Part shown: positions 37,606 through 45,993 of the stretch, piece by piece
How the letters are laid out: every line of letters starts with the position of its first letter
How positions within the stretch are numbered: the stretch's first letter is position 1
NCBI GenBank assembly: GCA_017544525.1
Contig: JAFYEA010000018.1
Location: 124,001 to 188,000 of the forward strand
Direction: 5' to 3'
Source: Bacilli bacterium
GTDB lineage: Bacteria; Bacillota_I; Bacilli_A; RF39; UBA660
DNA: 64,000 bases
Position numbers and translations under genes: made by a program
Notes under the pieces: generated by a model
The model's input: only the letters and a program-made list of their open reading frames with translations
Database searches by the model: none
What the model was told of the DNA's origin: nothing

Positions 37606-38256
37606 ATGGATTTATTTATGGTTAGTATTAAAACAGTATTTTTTTATTTTTTTATTCTTGTTATATTTAGATTAATGGGTAAAAGAGAAGTAGGTGAATT
37701 ATCTATTCAAGATCTTGTAGTTAGTTTATTAATTACAGAATTAGCATCTATTTCAATTGAAAACTATAAATCGTCAATTTTATTGACTATTGTTCCAATT
37801 ATAATATTATTGTTTTTTGAATATACAACAGGTTATTTATCATTAAAGTTTAATAAATTTAGGAATTTAATTGAAGGTAAACCAGCTTTAATTATTAATA
37901 AAGGTAAAATAAATTATAAAGAAATGATGAGACAGAGATATAATTTGGATGATTTATTATTAGAACTTAGAAATAATGGAATAAAAAATCTAAAAGATGT
38001 AGAATTTGCCATATTAGAAAATAATGGTCATTTAAATATATTTAAGTATAATTATATGAATAAGAATAATAATCCTTTCCCATTAATACTGGATGGCGAG
38101 ATACAAAGTGATACTTTAAAATACATTAAAAAAAATGAAAAATGGTTAAATGAATATTTAGATAATAATAATTTAATACTAGATGATATTTTTTATGCGT
38201 TTTATAAAAATGAAAGAGTATATGTAATAAAAAAAGATGAGTTAAATTACGAGTGA
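37606..38256 (+). CDS. DUF421 family membrane protein (YrbG/YetF-like)
   Basis: A 216-residue protein with three N-terminal transmembrane helices and a cytoplasmic C-terminal domain. The DUF421 signature is clear: IFRLMGKREVGELSIQDLV and LLITELASISIEN, then the soluble part with GKPALIINKGKI and LDDLLLELRNNGI, followed by VEFAILENNGHL. Members of this family in Bacillus are implicated in membrane or spore resistance functions. It is read divergently from the TIGR04086 gene and its 3' end overlaps the 3' end of the SpoVB-like gene by 15 bases, an antisense tail-to-tail overlap. ATG 37606 follows TTAGGTGATATC. Confidence 0.88.
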   Translation: MDLFMVSIKTVFFYFFILVIFRLMGKREVGELSIQDLVVSLLITELASISIENYKSSILLTIVPIIILLFFEYTTGYLSLKFNKFRNLIEGKPALIINKGKINYKEMMRQRYNLDDLLLELRNNGIKNLKDVEFAILENNGHLNIFKYNYMNKNNNPFPLILDGEIQSDTLKYIKKNEKWLNEYLDNNNLILDDIFYAFYKNERVYVIKKDELNYE

Positions 38257-39546
38257 TTTTTTAATTTCTTTATAATATAAAAGTGTGGAGAAGAACATAT
38301 TAATAATTATTGATATAACTAATGAATACATTCCAATTTTTAATAAAGAAAAAACAACAATAGATATAATTCTAATAATAGATGATATTAAAACAATATT
38401 GAATGTTTCTTTTACTTTTCCAAGCGCCTGCAATGCATTGTTTAGTGGTGATTCTATATAGAATAAAATAGTAAAAGGGGATAATAATCTTATATAATCT
38501 ATTCCTTCATTGGTATTATATAGTAAATTTAAAAATAAATTTGGAAATATAGTTATTATTACAGTAGAAAGTCCCCCAATTAGACATGATATTAATACTA
38601 TTTGTTTAATTCTTTTCTTACATAATTCTATATTATTTAATTTATAATTTTTAGATAATTCTGGTATTAATGATGTTGCCATGTTTTGTGTAAAGAATTG
38701 CGGAATTAAAAGAGTTGATAAAGCATAAGCATTTATTACTCCATATTCATAAACTATATAGTTTTCTGTATATCCTACTTTTAAAAGTATATGTGTCAAA
38801 ATAATGGGTTCTAGAAAGTATGCTATTGAACCAATGATTTTGCTAAATGTTGATGGAATACAAAAATCCATCACTTTTTTAATCTCATTAAATGAAATTT
38901 TTATATCATTTTTATTAATTTTAAATTTTGGAAAAAATAATATCATTACTAATTGAGATGATATTTCACCAATTATATTAATTAAAATAATAAAGCAAAT
39001 TGAATATATTATATTAATACTCTTTACTTTATTTAAAAATAATAATATTAGTATTAATCTAACTATTTGTTCAATAAAATTAGATAGCATATAAGGATAC
39101 ATGTTTTGTTTACCCCAAAAATATCCTTTTATGATAGCAGATATACTCATAAATGGCATTGTAAATGCTATTGAAATAATTGGTAAATATAAATCTTTTT
39201 CATTTAATAACTTACTAGATAAGTGTGGTGCAAACAATAACATAATAATTATAAATATTATATTTAATAGAATTGATATTGGAATAATTGATATAAATAA
39301 ATCTTTTGATTTTGAACTTTCTTCCGATACTATTTTAGAAATAGCATTTGAATAAGAAAAAACAGCCAATACTGTTAATAAAGATATAGTAGGGGATAAC
39401 ATACTATATAATCCCATCCCTCTAGCTCCTAGCATCCTTGTTACTATTATTCTTATAAAGAAACCAACTGTTTTGCCTAGAATTCCTCCAATTAATAAAA
39501 TGATTGTTGATTTATAAAAAGAATTCTCTTTAATTTTTCTTAACAT
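38242..39546 (-). CDS. SpoVB-like polysaccharide/lipid flippase
   Basis: A 434-residue polytopic membrane protein of the MOP exporter superfamily with about 12 hydrophobic segments. Typical segments are IILLIGGILGKTVGFFIRII, TRMLGARGMGLYSMLSPT near the N-terminus, and GYFWGKQNMYPYMLSNFIEQ near residue 145. Context (TIGR04086, DUF421, tgt) matches the Bacillus spoVB neighbourhood, so this copy, rather than the one at 2488, is the better SpoVB positional match. It is short relative to SpoVB (about 520). No ribosome site precedes ATG 39546; a TATAAT box ends five bases upstream, suggesting a leaderless message. Confidence 0.85.
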   Translation of the reverse strand: MLRKIKENSFYKSTIILLIGGILGKTVGFFIRIIVTRMLGARGMGLYSMLSPTISLLTVLAVFSYSNAISKIVSEESSKSKDLFISIIPISILLNIIFIIIMLLFAPHLSSKLLNEKDLYLPIISIAFTMPFMSISAIIKGYFWGKQNMYPYMLSNFIEQIVRLILILLFLNKVKSINIIYSICFIILINIIGEISSQLVMILFFPKFKINKNDIKISFNEIKKVMDFCIPSTFSKIIGSIAYFLEPIILTHILLKVGYTENYIVYEYGVINAYALSTLLIPQFFTQNMATSLIPELSKNYKLNNIELCKKRIKQIVLISCLIGGLSTVIITIFPNLFLNLLYNTNEGIDYIRLLSPFTILFYIESPLNNALQALGKVKETFNIVLISSIIRIISIVVFSLLKIGMYSLVISIIINMFFSTLLYYKEIKKSLVI

Positions 39547-39551
39547 AATAA

Positions 39552-39557
39552 ATTATA
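39552..39557 (-). promoter_or_regulatory. -10 box directly before the SpoVB-like start codon
   Basis: On the minus strand TATAAT is separated from the ATG at 39546 by only five bases (TTATT) and there is no Shine-Dalgarno sequence. Transcription would start at or next to the A of ATG. Confidence 0.5.
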
Positions 39558-39598
39558 TGTACAATTTTATTTTTCTTCACAAAATTATTAATTATTTG

Positions 39599-39607
39599 TG
39601 ATATAAT
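39599..39607 (+). promoter_or_regulatory. Extended -10 promoter for the metK riboswitch transcript
   Basis: TGATATAAT: TG at 39599-39600 and TATAAT at 39602-39607. Transcription would begin around 39614, just before the riboswitch aptamer. Confidence 0.65.
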
Positions 39608-39626
39608 ATATGTGTCGAAAGACAAA

Positions 39627-39768
39627 AATTACCTTATAAAGAGTGATTTAGAGACTGGCTCGTAGATCACACCAACCTATTTAGTTAGGTGGTAAACCCA
39701 GACGGATGAGGATAACTTATGCTAACAATACCTAAGTTATCTTAGGTATTTTTCTTTCTAAGGTAATT
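39627..39768 (+). promoter_or_regulatory. SAM-I (S-box) riboswitch upstream of metK
   Basis: The aptamer (about 39631-39718) has the S-box core: AGAGTGAT, the GAGACTGGCTCG kink-turn/SAM element, a P2 closure GTGAT/ATCAC, P3 ACCAACCTA/TTAGGTGGT, and GATGAGGATAA at the P1 3' side. The expression platform fits termination control: GATAACTTA (39711-39719) can pair with TAAGTTATC (39733-39741) as antiterminator, whereas AATACCTAAG (39727-39736) pairs with CTTAGGTATT (39741-39750) as terminator followed by TTTCTTT. High SAM should therefore shut off metK. In addition, AATTACCTTA (39627-39636) is exactly complementary to TAAGGTAATT (39759-39768), beyond the terminator. Confidence 0.88.
39727..39757 (+). 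terminator. SAM riboswitch-controlled terminator
   Basis: Ten-base stem AATACCTAAG / CTTAGGTATT with a TTAT loop and a T-rich tail; it is mutually exclusive with the upstream antiterminator pairing. Confidence 0.85.
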
Positions 39769-39836
39769 CATTGAAAGGAGGTATATATAAATAATTAAAT
39801 AACTATCAATGAAATATATTAGAAAGGAGTTTTAGT

Positions 39837-40859
39837 ATGAAATTATATAGTAATGAGATAGTATTTAGAGGACATCCAGATAAAGTATGTGATCAAATAA
39901 GTGATGCCTTATTAGATGAATATTTAAAAGGGGATAAAAATTCTAGATGTGGTATTGAAGTATGCGGTGGTAAAGGAAAAATATTTATTACGGGAGAAGT
40001 AACATCTAAAAGTAAAGTAAATATTGAAAAAGTTGTAAAAAATGTTTTAAAAGATGTAGGTTATAACACAAACTATGAAATTATAGATAATTTAGGAGTT
40101 CAAAGCAAAGATATTGCTCTTGGTACAAACGATAAAGTAGGAGGAGCAGGGGATCAAGGTATGATGTATGGATTTGCTTGCGATGAAACAATCAATTATC
40201 TACCTCTATCTATGATTATTTTACAAACTTTATCAATAAAATATGATGAATTAAGAAAAAAAGATAATAGATTTAAAAGTGATGGCAAAGCACAAATTAC
40301 AGGATATTATGACGAAGATATGAGATTATATAGAATTAAAACATTTACTGTTTCATACCAAAATACTGAAGAAAACAGAAAAGAGACTGATAAAATTATT
40401 AAAAATATAATACTTGATATATGTAATTATTTTGATATTAAAATAGAAGAATTCTTGATTAATCCAACTGGAAGATTTGAAATAGGAGGATTTGAAGGAG
40501 ATTCAGGTCTTACTGGTAGAAAAATATTAGTAGATAATTATCACTCATTTTCTAAAGTAGGTGGTGGCGCTTTTTCAGGTAAAGACCCAACAAAAGTAGA
40601 TAGGAGTGCTGCTTATAAAGCAAGAAAAATTGCAGTTAGATATTTAAAAGAATACCATTTAAAATGGTGCGAAGTTCAAATAAGTTACGCTATTGGAATA
40701 AGAAAACCACTTGCTATTAGTATTACATCAAATATTGGAGAAATAAATCCTAGTGAAAAATTATATACCGAATGTGAACCAAAGAACATTATTAAAGATT
40801 TAAAACTACTTGATAAATGTTATTATGATACAGCTAAATTTGGACATTTTATAAATTGA
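39837..40859 (+). CDS. metK: S-adenosylmethionine synthetase, compact and divergent
   Basis: MetK makes AdoMet from methionine and ATP. The family signatures are present: FRGHPDKVCDQISDALLDEY, GGAGDQGMMYGFACDET, GDSGLTGRKILVD and the P-loop-like GGGAFSGKDPTKVDRSAAY, then RYLKEYHLKWCEVQISYAIG and a C-terminal AKFGHF. At 340 residues it is about 50 shorter than usual, several loops being trimmed. The N-terminal SESVTEGHPDK consensus is altered to SNEIVFRGHPDK. The upstream SAM-I riboswitch supports the assignment. ATG 39837 follows AGAAAGGAGTTTTAGT. The eight-codon frame 39809-39835 just before it is probably not functional. Confidence 0.93.
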   Translation: MKLYSNEIVFRGHPDKVCDQISDALLDEYLKGDKNSRCGIEVCGGKGKIFITGEVTSKSKVNIEKVVKNVLKDVGYNTNYEIIDNLGVQSKDIALGTNDKVGGAGDQGMMYGFACDETINYLPLSMIILQTLSIKYDELRKKDNRFKSDGKAQITGYYDEDMRLYRIKTFTVSYQNTEENRKETDKIIKNIILDICNYFDIKIEEFLINPTGRFEIGGFEGDSGLTGRKILVDNYHSFSKVGGGAFSGKDPTKVDRSAAYKARKIAVRYLKEYHLKWCEVQISYAIGIRKPLAISITSNIGEINPSEKLYTECEPKNIIKDLKLLDKCYYDTAKFGHFIN

Positions 40860-40903
40860 CAATATATAATTCATATGTTAGTATATTGACTTAGGTGATT
40901 AAA

Positions 40904-41593
40904 GTGAAATATGATGCAAATGATTATTTAAGAAGAAAATTAGAATCTAAAGAAGGAATGAATGAAGAATCAGTTAAATTGTATTTATCTGTATTAAGCG
41001 GATTAATGTTAAAAGATTCAAAGATTAATAATTTCCCTGATAATTCAATGCGTATTTATTTAGAATATTCAAATAAAGAATTCGTAGGTATAACATGGAG
41101 CAAAAAGATATTTTCAAAAGTAGATAAAAATAATAATCTAACTATTGGAATAGATGTTGAATCAAGAGAAAATAGAATAGAATGGAACATTGGATTTGAT
41201 GGTAAACACTATGAAATTTCAATATTTAATAACTTATATTCACAAGATGATCATGACATGTATTCAGGAATATATTATATTAATAAAGATAAATCAGGAT
41301 TAATTACACAAAAATTTTATTCTTATGATGCATACGATAAATTAAATGGATATCATATTTCTAAAGATGATGAAATGTTTTTTTATAATCCTAATTATTT
41401 TTATTGTAATGGATTTAATCCTGATTATCTTTTAGTTCAAGAAACAAATAATCAAATTAGCGAAGAACAACTAGCTACTGAATTAAATGATATTATTAAA
41501 AATATGAGTGTTGAATATTCATTAGGTTTATTTAAGAAATTCTTATCTGATTATAAGCAAAAAGACCCTGAAATAAATTTAGTTTTAAAGTAA
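40904..41593 (+). CDS. Hypothetical protein (229-232 aa)
   Basis: A soluble protein of about 230 residues without a recognised family. It opens with a charged helix (DYLRRKLESKEGMNEESVKLY) and has a central beta-type, aromatic-rich region with FSKVDKNNNLTIGIDVES and YEISIFNNLYSQDDH, ending in a Lys-rich helix. I prefer GTG 40904, six bases after AGGTG (40893-40897); a GTG at 40895 lies within that site. It follows metK by 44 bases with no terminator between them, so partial co-transcription under the riboswitch is possible. The 6S RNA candidate follows. Confidence 0.6.
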   Translation: MKYDANDYLRRKLESKEGMNEESVKLYLSVLSGLMLKDSKINNFPDNSMRIYLEYSNKEFVGITWSKKIFSKVDKNNNLTIGIDVESRENRIEWNIGFDGKHYEISIFNNLYSQDDHDMYSGIYYINKDKSGLITQKFYSYDAYDKLNGYHISKDDEMFFYNPNYFYCNGFNPDYLLVQETNNQISEEQLATELNDIIKNMSVEYSLGLFKKFLSDYKQKDPEINLVLK

Positions 41594-41650
41594 GTGTAAA
41601 GTTGATTTTGAAATGTTGAAAACTTTTATTAAATGTGATAATATATAATT

Positions 41651-41818
41651 AACCTAGAGATAGATATAGACACAATAAACCGCCTAGTAATAATTATCGG
41701 GGGATTAATTAGTGTAAGGAGTTGAATACTGCTTTTATTGCAGGATCCCGAATACATTATGTATCCTACCACCTCGTGTGAAGCGAGTTTTTATTACCTA
41801 TATTTACACTAGGTTTTT
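41651..41818 (+). ncRNA. ssrS: Candidate 6S RNA
   Basis: A gene-free 168-base stretch that folds as one long irregular hairpin. The closing stem is AACCTAG (41651-41657) with CTAGGTT (41809-41815), then GATATAG (41663-41669) with CTATATT (41798-41804), then AATAAAC with GT..TTTATT (41787-41795). Above it is an open bubble whose 3' strand forms a small hairpin CTCG/CGAG (41773-41787), then an apical helix with CGGG/CCCG and ATAAT/ATTAT, capped by CTGC/GCAG. Closing stem, bubble with 3' hairpin, and apical arm are the 6S RNA plan. A T run follows the closing stem. tcdA follows with its own TATAAT at 41826, and in Bacillus 6S-1 RNA (bsrA) lies immediately upstream of yrvM (tcdA). It would bind the housekeeping RNA polymerase holoenzyme. 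Confidence 0.65.
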
Positions 41819-41825
41819 TATTTGG

Positions 41826-41831
41826 TATAAT
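41826..41831 (+). promoter_or_regulatory. -10 element of tcdA
   Basis: TATAAT after the T run of the candidate 6S RNA, 27 bases before ATG 41859, showing that tcdA has its own promoter and the upstream RNA is a separate unit. Confidence 0.55.
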
Positions 41832-41858
41832 ATATGCACCAAAAAGGAGTGTATTTTT

Positions 41859-42530
41859 ATGAATTTATCTAGACTTGAAAGTTTAGTTGGAGAAGAGAAT
41901 ATACAAAAAATAAAGAATTTGAAGGTTTTAATATTAGGATTAGGTGGAGTAGGCGGTTACACTGTTGAATCACTTGTAAGATGTGGTATTAATAATATTA
42001 CTTTAGTAGATGGTGATACAATAAAACCAAGTAATATAAATAGACAAATAATAGCAACATCCAAAAATAATAATAAATATAAAACTAAAGAATGGAAAAA
42101 AAGAATAAAAAAGATTAATCCTGATGCTATAGTAAATATAATTAATACAATGATTAATGAAGATAATATGGAAATATTATTTAGTGAGCATTATGATTAT
42201 ATAGTTGATTGTTGTGATACAAGTAAAGTAAAGATTAAATTAATAAAGGAATGCTATAATAAAGGAATTAAAGTTGTTTCATCAATGGGAATGGCCAATA
42301 AAATGGATGCTACTAAAATTATAATTAGTACACTTGATAAAACTGAAACTGATCCACTTGCTAAAAAAATAAGAAGTGAGATTAGAAATAAAGAAATTAT
42401 GAGAAATGTTCCTGTTGTATATTCAAATGAAAAACCAATAAATAATACTATGTTAGGTTCAACATCGTTTGTACCAGCAGTAGCAGGTCTTTATATTACC
42501 AATTATATAATAAATGATATAATAAAATGA
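41859..42530 (+). CDS. tcdA: tRNA threonylcarbamoyladenosine dehydratase (TcdA/YrvM-type)
   Basis: An E1-like/ThiF-fold enzyme that uses ATP to dehydrate t6A37 of tRNA to the cyclic ct6A form. The 223-residue protein has the nucleotide loop VLILGLGGVGGYTVESLVRCGI, then LVDGDTIKPSNINRQI with the Arg-finger-like RQ, YIVDCCDTSKVKI, and the SMGMANKMD segment. Its short length and lack of a UFD domain match TcdA rather than ThiF or MoeB. I chose ATG 41859 behind AAAAAGGAG; longer open frame reaches into the upstream RNA and is not used. rarA follows on the opposite strand, as yrvN follows yrvM in Bacillus. Confidence 0.9.
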   Translation: MNLSRLESLVGEENIQKIKNLKVLILGLGGVGGYTVESLVRCGINNITLVDGDTIKPSNINRQIIATSKNNNKYKTKEWKKRIKKINPDAIVNIINTMINEDNMEILFSEHYDYIVDCCDTSKVKIKLIKECYNKGIKVVSSMGMANKMDATKIIISTLDKTETDPLAKKIRSEIRNKEIMRNVPVVYSNEKPINNTMLGSTSFVPAVAGLYITNYIINDIIK

Positions 42531-42557
42531 AAAAGTACATGAAAATGTACTTTTTAT
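42530..42557. terminator. Bidirectional terminator after tcdA
   Basis: AAAAAGTACAT / ATGTACTTTTT with a four-base loop at convergent gene ends. Confidence 0.85.
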
Positions 42558-42760
42558 AATTTTCTTCCATTTAGTAAATTATTCTGTTCTTCAATATAAG
42601 CTAAAATTACTTGCATTTGTTCTTCAGAATATTGAAATATAAATGGGTCATAGTTTGAGAAATATACAACAATTTTATCATCTATAATTTCATAATTTGT
42701 AATTATAGGTCTTAGAATTACATCATCTGTAATTGGTTTTAACATTATATCTTTATACAT
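42554..42760 (-). CDS. Small hypothetical protein (68 aa)
   Basis: A 68-residue acidic protein with alternating beta-like stretches (DDVILRPIITNYEIIDDKIVV) and a C-terminal helix QMQVILAYIEEQNN. I chose ATG 42760, preceded by AGGGGGAATTTGT; open frame further upstream has no ribosome site and would overlap rarA. It lies 43 bases downstream of rarA on the same strand and probably shares its transcript. No family recognised. Confidence 0.6.
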   Translation of the reverse strand: MYKDIMLKPITDDVILRPIITNYEIIDDKIVVYFSNYDPFIFQYSEEQMQVILAYIEEQNNLLNGRKL

Positions 42761-42803
42761 ACAAATTCCCCCTAAAAAATTAATTAATATTATAAGATTG
42801 TAA

Positions 42804-44003
42804 TTATTGTTTATCAATTTTTATTTTTTGATTAAAATTATACATTTCAGTTTCAAATTTGTTTTTTCTAGGTAAATAATATTTTCTTCCTTTTAAATTA
42901 TCTGGTAAATATTGTTGATCTACCCAATAATTAGGATAATTATGTGGGTATTTATAATTTGGACTTGTTGTTTTTATATGTTCGGGAATCCTACCAACAT
43001 TTCCCGACACAATATCATTAATTGCAGCATCAATTGCACAATTTGCTGAATTTGATTTTGGAGATAAAGCCATTTCAATTATTACAACACTTAATGGTTT
43101 TACTAGTTCAGGATATCCAACTCTTTCACTTGCTTCAATAGCAGCTATTACTTTAGGTCCAATACTTGGATTAGCAAGTCCAATATCTTCATAAGCAATA
43201 ACTATCATTCTTCTATAAATTGAATCATAATCTCCAGATACTATTAATCTTCCCAAATAATGAAGAGCGGCATCTACATCACTTCCTCTAATACTTTTTT
43301 GAAAAGCTGATAACATATCATAGTGTCCATCTTCATTTTTATCAGTAAAGAATGATGGTTTTGAATTTACTTCATTAATATTTTCAATAGTTATTTCTTT
43401 ATTGTATCCATAATAAATAAATTCTACTAAATTATATGCATATCTAATATCACCATCAGATAATTTTGCTATATATTTAATTACTTTATTATCCATTTTT
43501 ATATCTGGTAGTACATCTTTAATTCTTTTTAATCCTTTTTCAATATCTTTTTCCTCTAATGATTGAAGTTCTAATAATTGACATCTACTTCTAATAGCAG
43601 GATTTATTGAATGATATGGATTAGAACTAGTAAGACCTATTAATGTAATTAAACCACTTTCTATATATGAAAGTAATATATCTTGTTTATCCTTATTCAT
43701 TCTATGAATTTCATCTACTATAAGAATAATACCTCCATACATTTTTGCTTCTTCTATAACAACTTCAAAATCTTTCTTTGAATTTACAGTTGCATTTAAT
43801 AATCTATATCTTTGTGATAATTCATTCATTAATGCTAAAGCAATGGTTGTTTTACCAACACCACTTTTACCATAAAATATTATATTAAATAGTTTTTTTT
43901 CTTTTACAAGATTGCTTAAAACTTTATTTTTCCCTATTAAATGTGTTTGACCTAAAACATCATTTAATTTATTTGGTCTTAGTTTATTTTGAAGTAATTC
44001 CAT
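42804..44003 (-). CDS. rarA: Replication-associated recombination protein A (RarA/MgsA)
   Basis: RarA is an AAA+ ATPase that acts at stalled replication forks. The 399-residue protein has the family start LRPNKLNDVLGQTHLIG, Walker A YGKSGVGKTTIALAL, Walker B ILIVDEIHRMNKDKQD, sensor 1 LIGLTSSNPYHSINPAIRSRC with the arginine finger, and the C-terminal RarA-specific AFQKSIRGSDVDAALHYLGR, YEDIGLANP and NYPNYWVDQQYLP. ATG 44003 follows GGTGATTTAT. Its place beside tcdA matches yrvM-yrvN of Bacillus. A small gene follows on the same strand. Confidence 0.95.
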   Translation of the reverse strand: MELLQNKLRPNKLNDVLGQTHLIGKNKVLSNLVKEKKLFNIIFYGKSGVGKTTIALALMNELSQRYRLLNATVNSKKDFEVVIEEAKMYGGIILIVDEIHRMNKDKQDILLSYIESGLITLIGLTSSNPYHSINPAIRSRCQLLELQSLEEKDIEKGLKRIKDVLPDIKMDNKVIKYIAKLSDGDIRYAYNLVEFIYYGYNKEITIENINEVNSKPSFFTDKNEDGHYDMLSAFQKSIRGSDVDAALHYLGRLIVSGDYDSIYRRMIVIAYEDIGLANPSIGPKVIAAIEASERVGYPELVKPLSVVIIEMALSPKSNSANCAIDAAINDIVSGNVGRIPEHIKTTSPNYKYPHNYPNYWVDQQYLPDNLKGRKYYLPRKNKFETEMYNFNQKIKIDKQ

Positions 44004-44114
44004 ATAAATCACCAATAATATTTTATCATATAATATTATAAAAAATATACCTTTACTTTATCTAAAAAAATTTATATAATATATAATGAAAGATAATGAA
44101 GAATAAAGAGGGAA

Positions 44115-45980
44115 GTGATCAAATTGAACTATAATATTTTTCTAAGTATTGGTTTTTCAGTTTGCGCTTTAGCTTTTGAACTTGTTATCATTTTTTTATA
44201 TTCAAATAAAAAAATATTTAGAAATATAGAAAACACATTATTTATTACGTTATTAGTATTAACATCACTATTAATCACATCAGAAATAATATATGTCTTA
44301 GCTTTGGCAAAAAATAATACTATTACATTTACTGCTAGATTTTTTAGCAGATTATACTTAAATTATATGATTGCATGGTTATACTTATTTATGTTTTATA
44401 TTTCTGTTTTAAGAACAAAAAGATATACAGATCCAACATTAAAACATGAAAAAAGAAAGAAATATGCCTATATTATAGGTGGTTTTTTGATTGCAAGTTT
44501 AATAGTATCAAACCTACTTGGAATTGAATTTTATGATTATACTGATCATATATATAATTTTACAGGAGATGCCCCATATGTTGCTTTTGCATCTGCTGGT
44601 GTTGTAATATTTTTGATGGTTTATGGATTTATATTTAACTCTGATATTAAAACATATCAAAGAATTCCAATTATATATTGTGTTGGACTAATTGTATTAA
44701 GTACTTTACTTCAATTTATGATTCCAAACGCAGATTATAATATTCAAAATTTTCAATTTACTTTAATGCTTTTAACTTTATATTTTACTATTGAAAGTCA
44801 AGATACAAAGTTATTAGATGAGCACGAAAAGTCAAAAGCAGAAGCTGAGAAAGCTAATCAAGATCAAACAAAGTTTTTAACTAGTATGTCTCACGAAATA
44901 AGAACACCTATGAATACAATAATGGGTTTTAGTGATGCTATGCTAAGAGAAAAAGATTTGACAAAAGAAACTATTACAAGTGATACAAATAATATTCATA
45001 TAGCTGCTGTATCACTATTAGAATTAATCAATAATATTCTTGATTTATCTAGAATTGAATCTGGAAAAGAAACACTTGTTGAAAAAGAATATGATTTAGA
45101 AGATCTATTTATTGAAATTAATAATTATATTTCAAATAAAATTGATAGAAGTAAGATAGAATTTATTCCTAAGATTGATACAACACTTGCTAAAAAATAC
45201 TTGGGTGACTATACCAAAATATCTAAAATAGTTTTAAATGTTTTATCAAATATTAGTTATTATATAAAAAATGGTTCAATTATATTTGATGTACATAAAC
45301 TTCAAATCGAAAATAAAAATATGATTGAATTTAACATTTTAGCTGTTGGAAGCAACATGGAAAAAGAAGAATTTGAAAAATATTATAAAGATTTTGAGCA
45401 TATTGGAAATGATGTTAATGATGTTGTTTTAGGAATAAATGTATCTAAAATGTATTCTGAAATGTTAGGTGGAAATTTAGAATTAAAATTTAATGAAAAC
45501 GATGATTTAAATTATATTGTTAGAGTAGAGGAACAAATTGTAGATCCAAATCCAATAGGTGATATTTCATATTTATTTTCAGTTATAAATTCAGAAAATA
45601 GAATTTTGGATTTATCTAACAAAAACATATTAGTAGTAGATGATAATCAAATTAATATTAACTTACTAAAAAGATTATTAAAGGATTATAAAGTTAATAT
45701 TGATTCTGTAACAAGCGGTATGGAAGCATTAGATATTGTTAAAAATAAAAAATATGATTTAATTTTTTTAGATCATATGATGCCAGTTATGGATGGAATA
45801 GAAACAATACATAAATTGAAGGATATTAAACAAAATTTATGTCCAGTTATTGCATTAACAGCGAATTCTTATACGGGAATTAAAGAGATGTATATAGGAG
45901 AAGGTTTTAAAGATTATCTAGCAAAACCAATCAATAGGAATGAACTAAATAAATTATTAAATGAAATATTTAGTAGTTAG
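44115..45980 (+). CDS. Hybrid histidine kinase with degenerate ATP-binding domain
   Basis: A 621-residue membrane protein. Residues 1-225 hold about seven transmembrane helices. The HisKA dimerisation domain has FLTSMSHEIRTPMNTIMGFS with the phospho-accepting histidine near residue 259. In the following HATPase region the N box is present in weakened form (LNVLSNISYYI), but the G1 box expected as DTGxG reads LAVGSNM and the G2 box expected as GTGLGL reads VVLGINV. A C-terminal receiver has VVDDNQ, FLDHMMPVMDG with the acceptor Asp near 552, and ALTANS, AKPI. It probably cannot autophosphorylate but may receive phosphate or dimerise with the next gene product. Starts GTG 44115 or TTG 44124 are both possible; no ATG is near. 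Confidence 0.82.
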   Translation: MIKLNYNIFLSIGFSVCALAFELVIIFLYSNKKIFRNIENTLFITLLVLTSLLITSEIIYVLALAKNNTITFTARFFSRLYLNYMIAWLYLFMFYISVLRTKRYTDPTLKHEKRKKYAYIIGGFLIASLIVSNLLGIEFYDYTDHIYNFTGDAPYVAFASAGVVIFLMVYGFIFNSDIKTYQRIPIIYCVGLIVLSTLLQFMIPNADYNIQNFQFTLMLLTLYFTIESQDTKLLDEHEKSKAEAEKANQDQTKFLTSMSHEIRTPMNTIMGFSDAMLREKDLTKETITSDTNNIHIAAVSLLELINNILDLSRIESGKETLVEKEYDLEDLFIEINNYISNKIDRSKIEFIPKIDTTLAKKYLGDYTKISKIVLNVLSNISYYIKNGSIIFDVHKLQIENKNMIEFNILAVGSNMEKEEFEKYYKDFEHIGNDVNDVVLGINVSKMYSEMLGGNLELKFNENDDLNYIVRVEEQIVDPNPIGDISYLFSVINSENRILDLSNKNILVVDDNQININLLKRLLKDYKVNIDSVTSGMEALDIVKNKKYDLIFLDHMMPVMDGIETIHKLKDIKQNLCPVIALTANSYTGIKEMYIGEGFKDYLAKPINRNELNKLLNEIFSS

Positions 45981-45993
45981 AAAGGAATAATAT

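Noticed and set aside
39809..39835. Eight-codon upstream frame before metK
   Set aside because: Its nearest ribosome site is about 27 bases upstream and it ends one base before the metK ATG, so it is more likely incidental to the AT-rich leader.
41761..41795. T-box riboswitch (CCTACCACCTCG followed by a hairpin)
   Set aside because: The T-box core and specifier stem are not found and the downstream gene is not an aminoacyl-tRNA or amino acid gene; the hairpin fits the 3' bubble of a 6S-like RNA.
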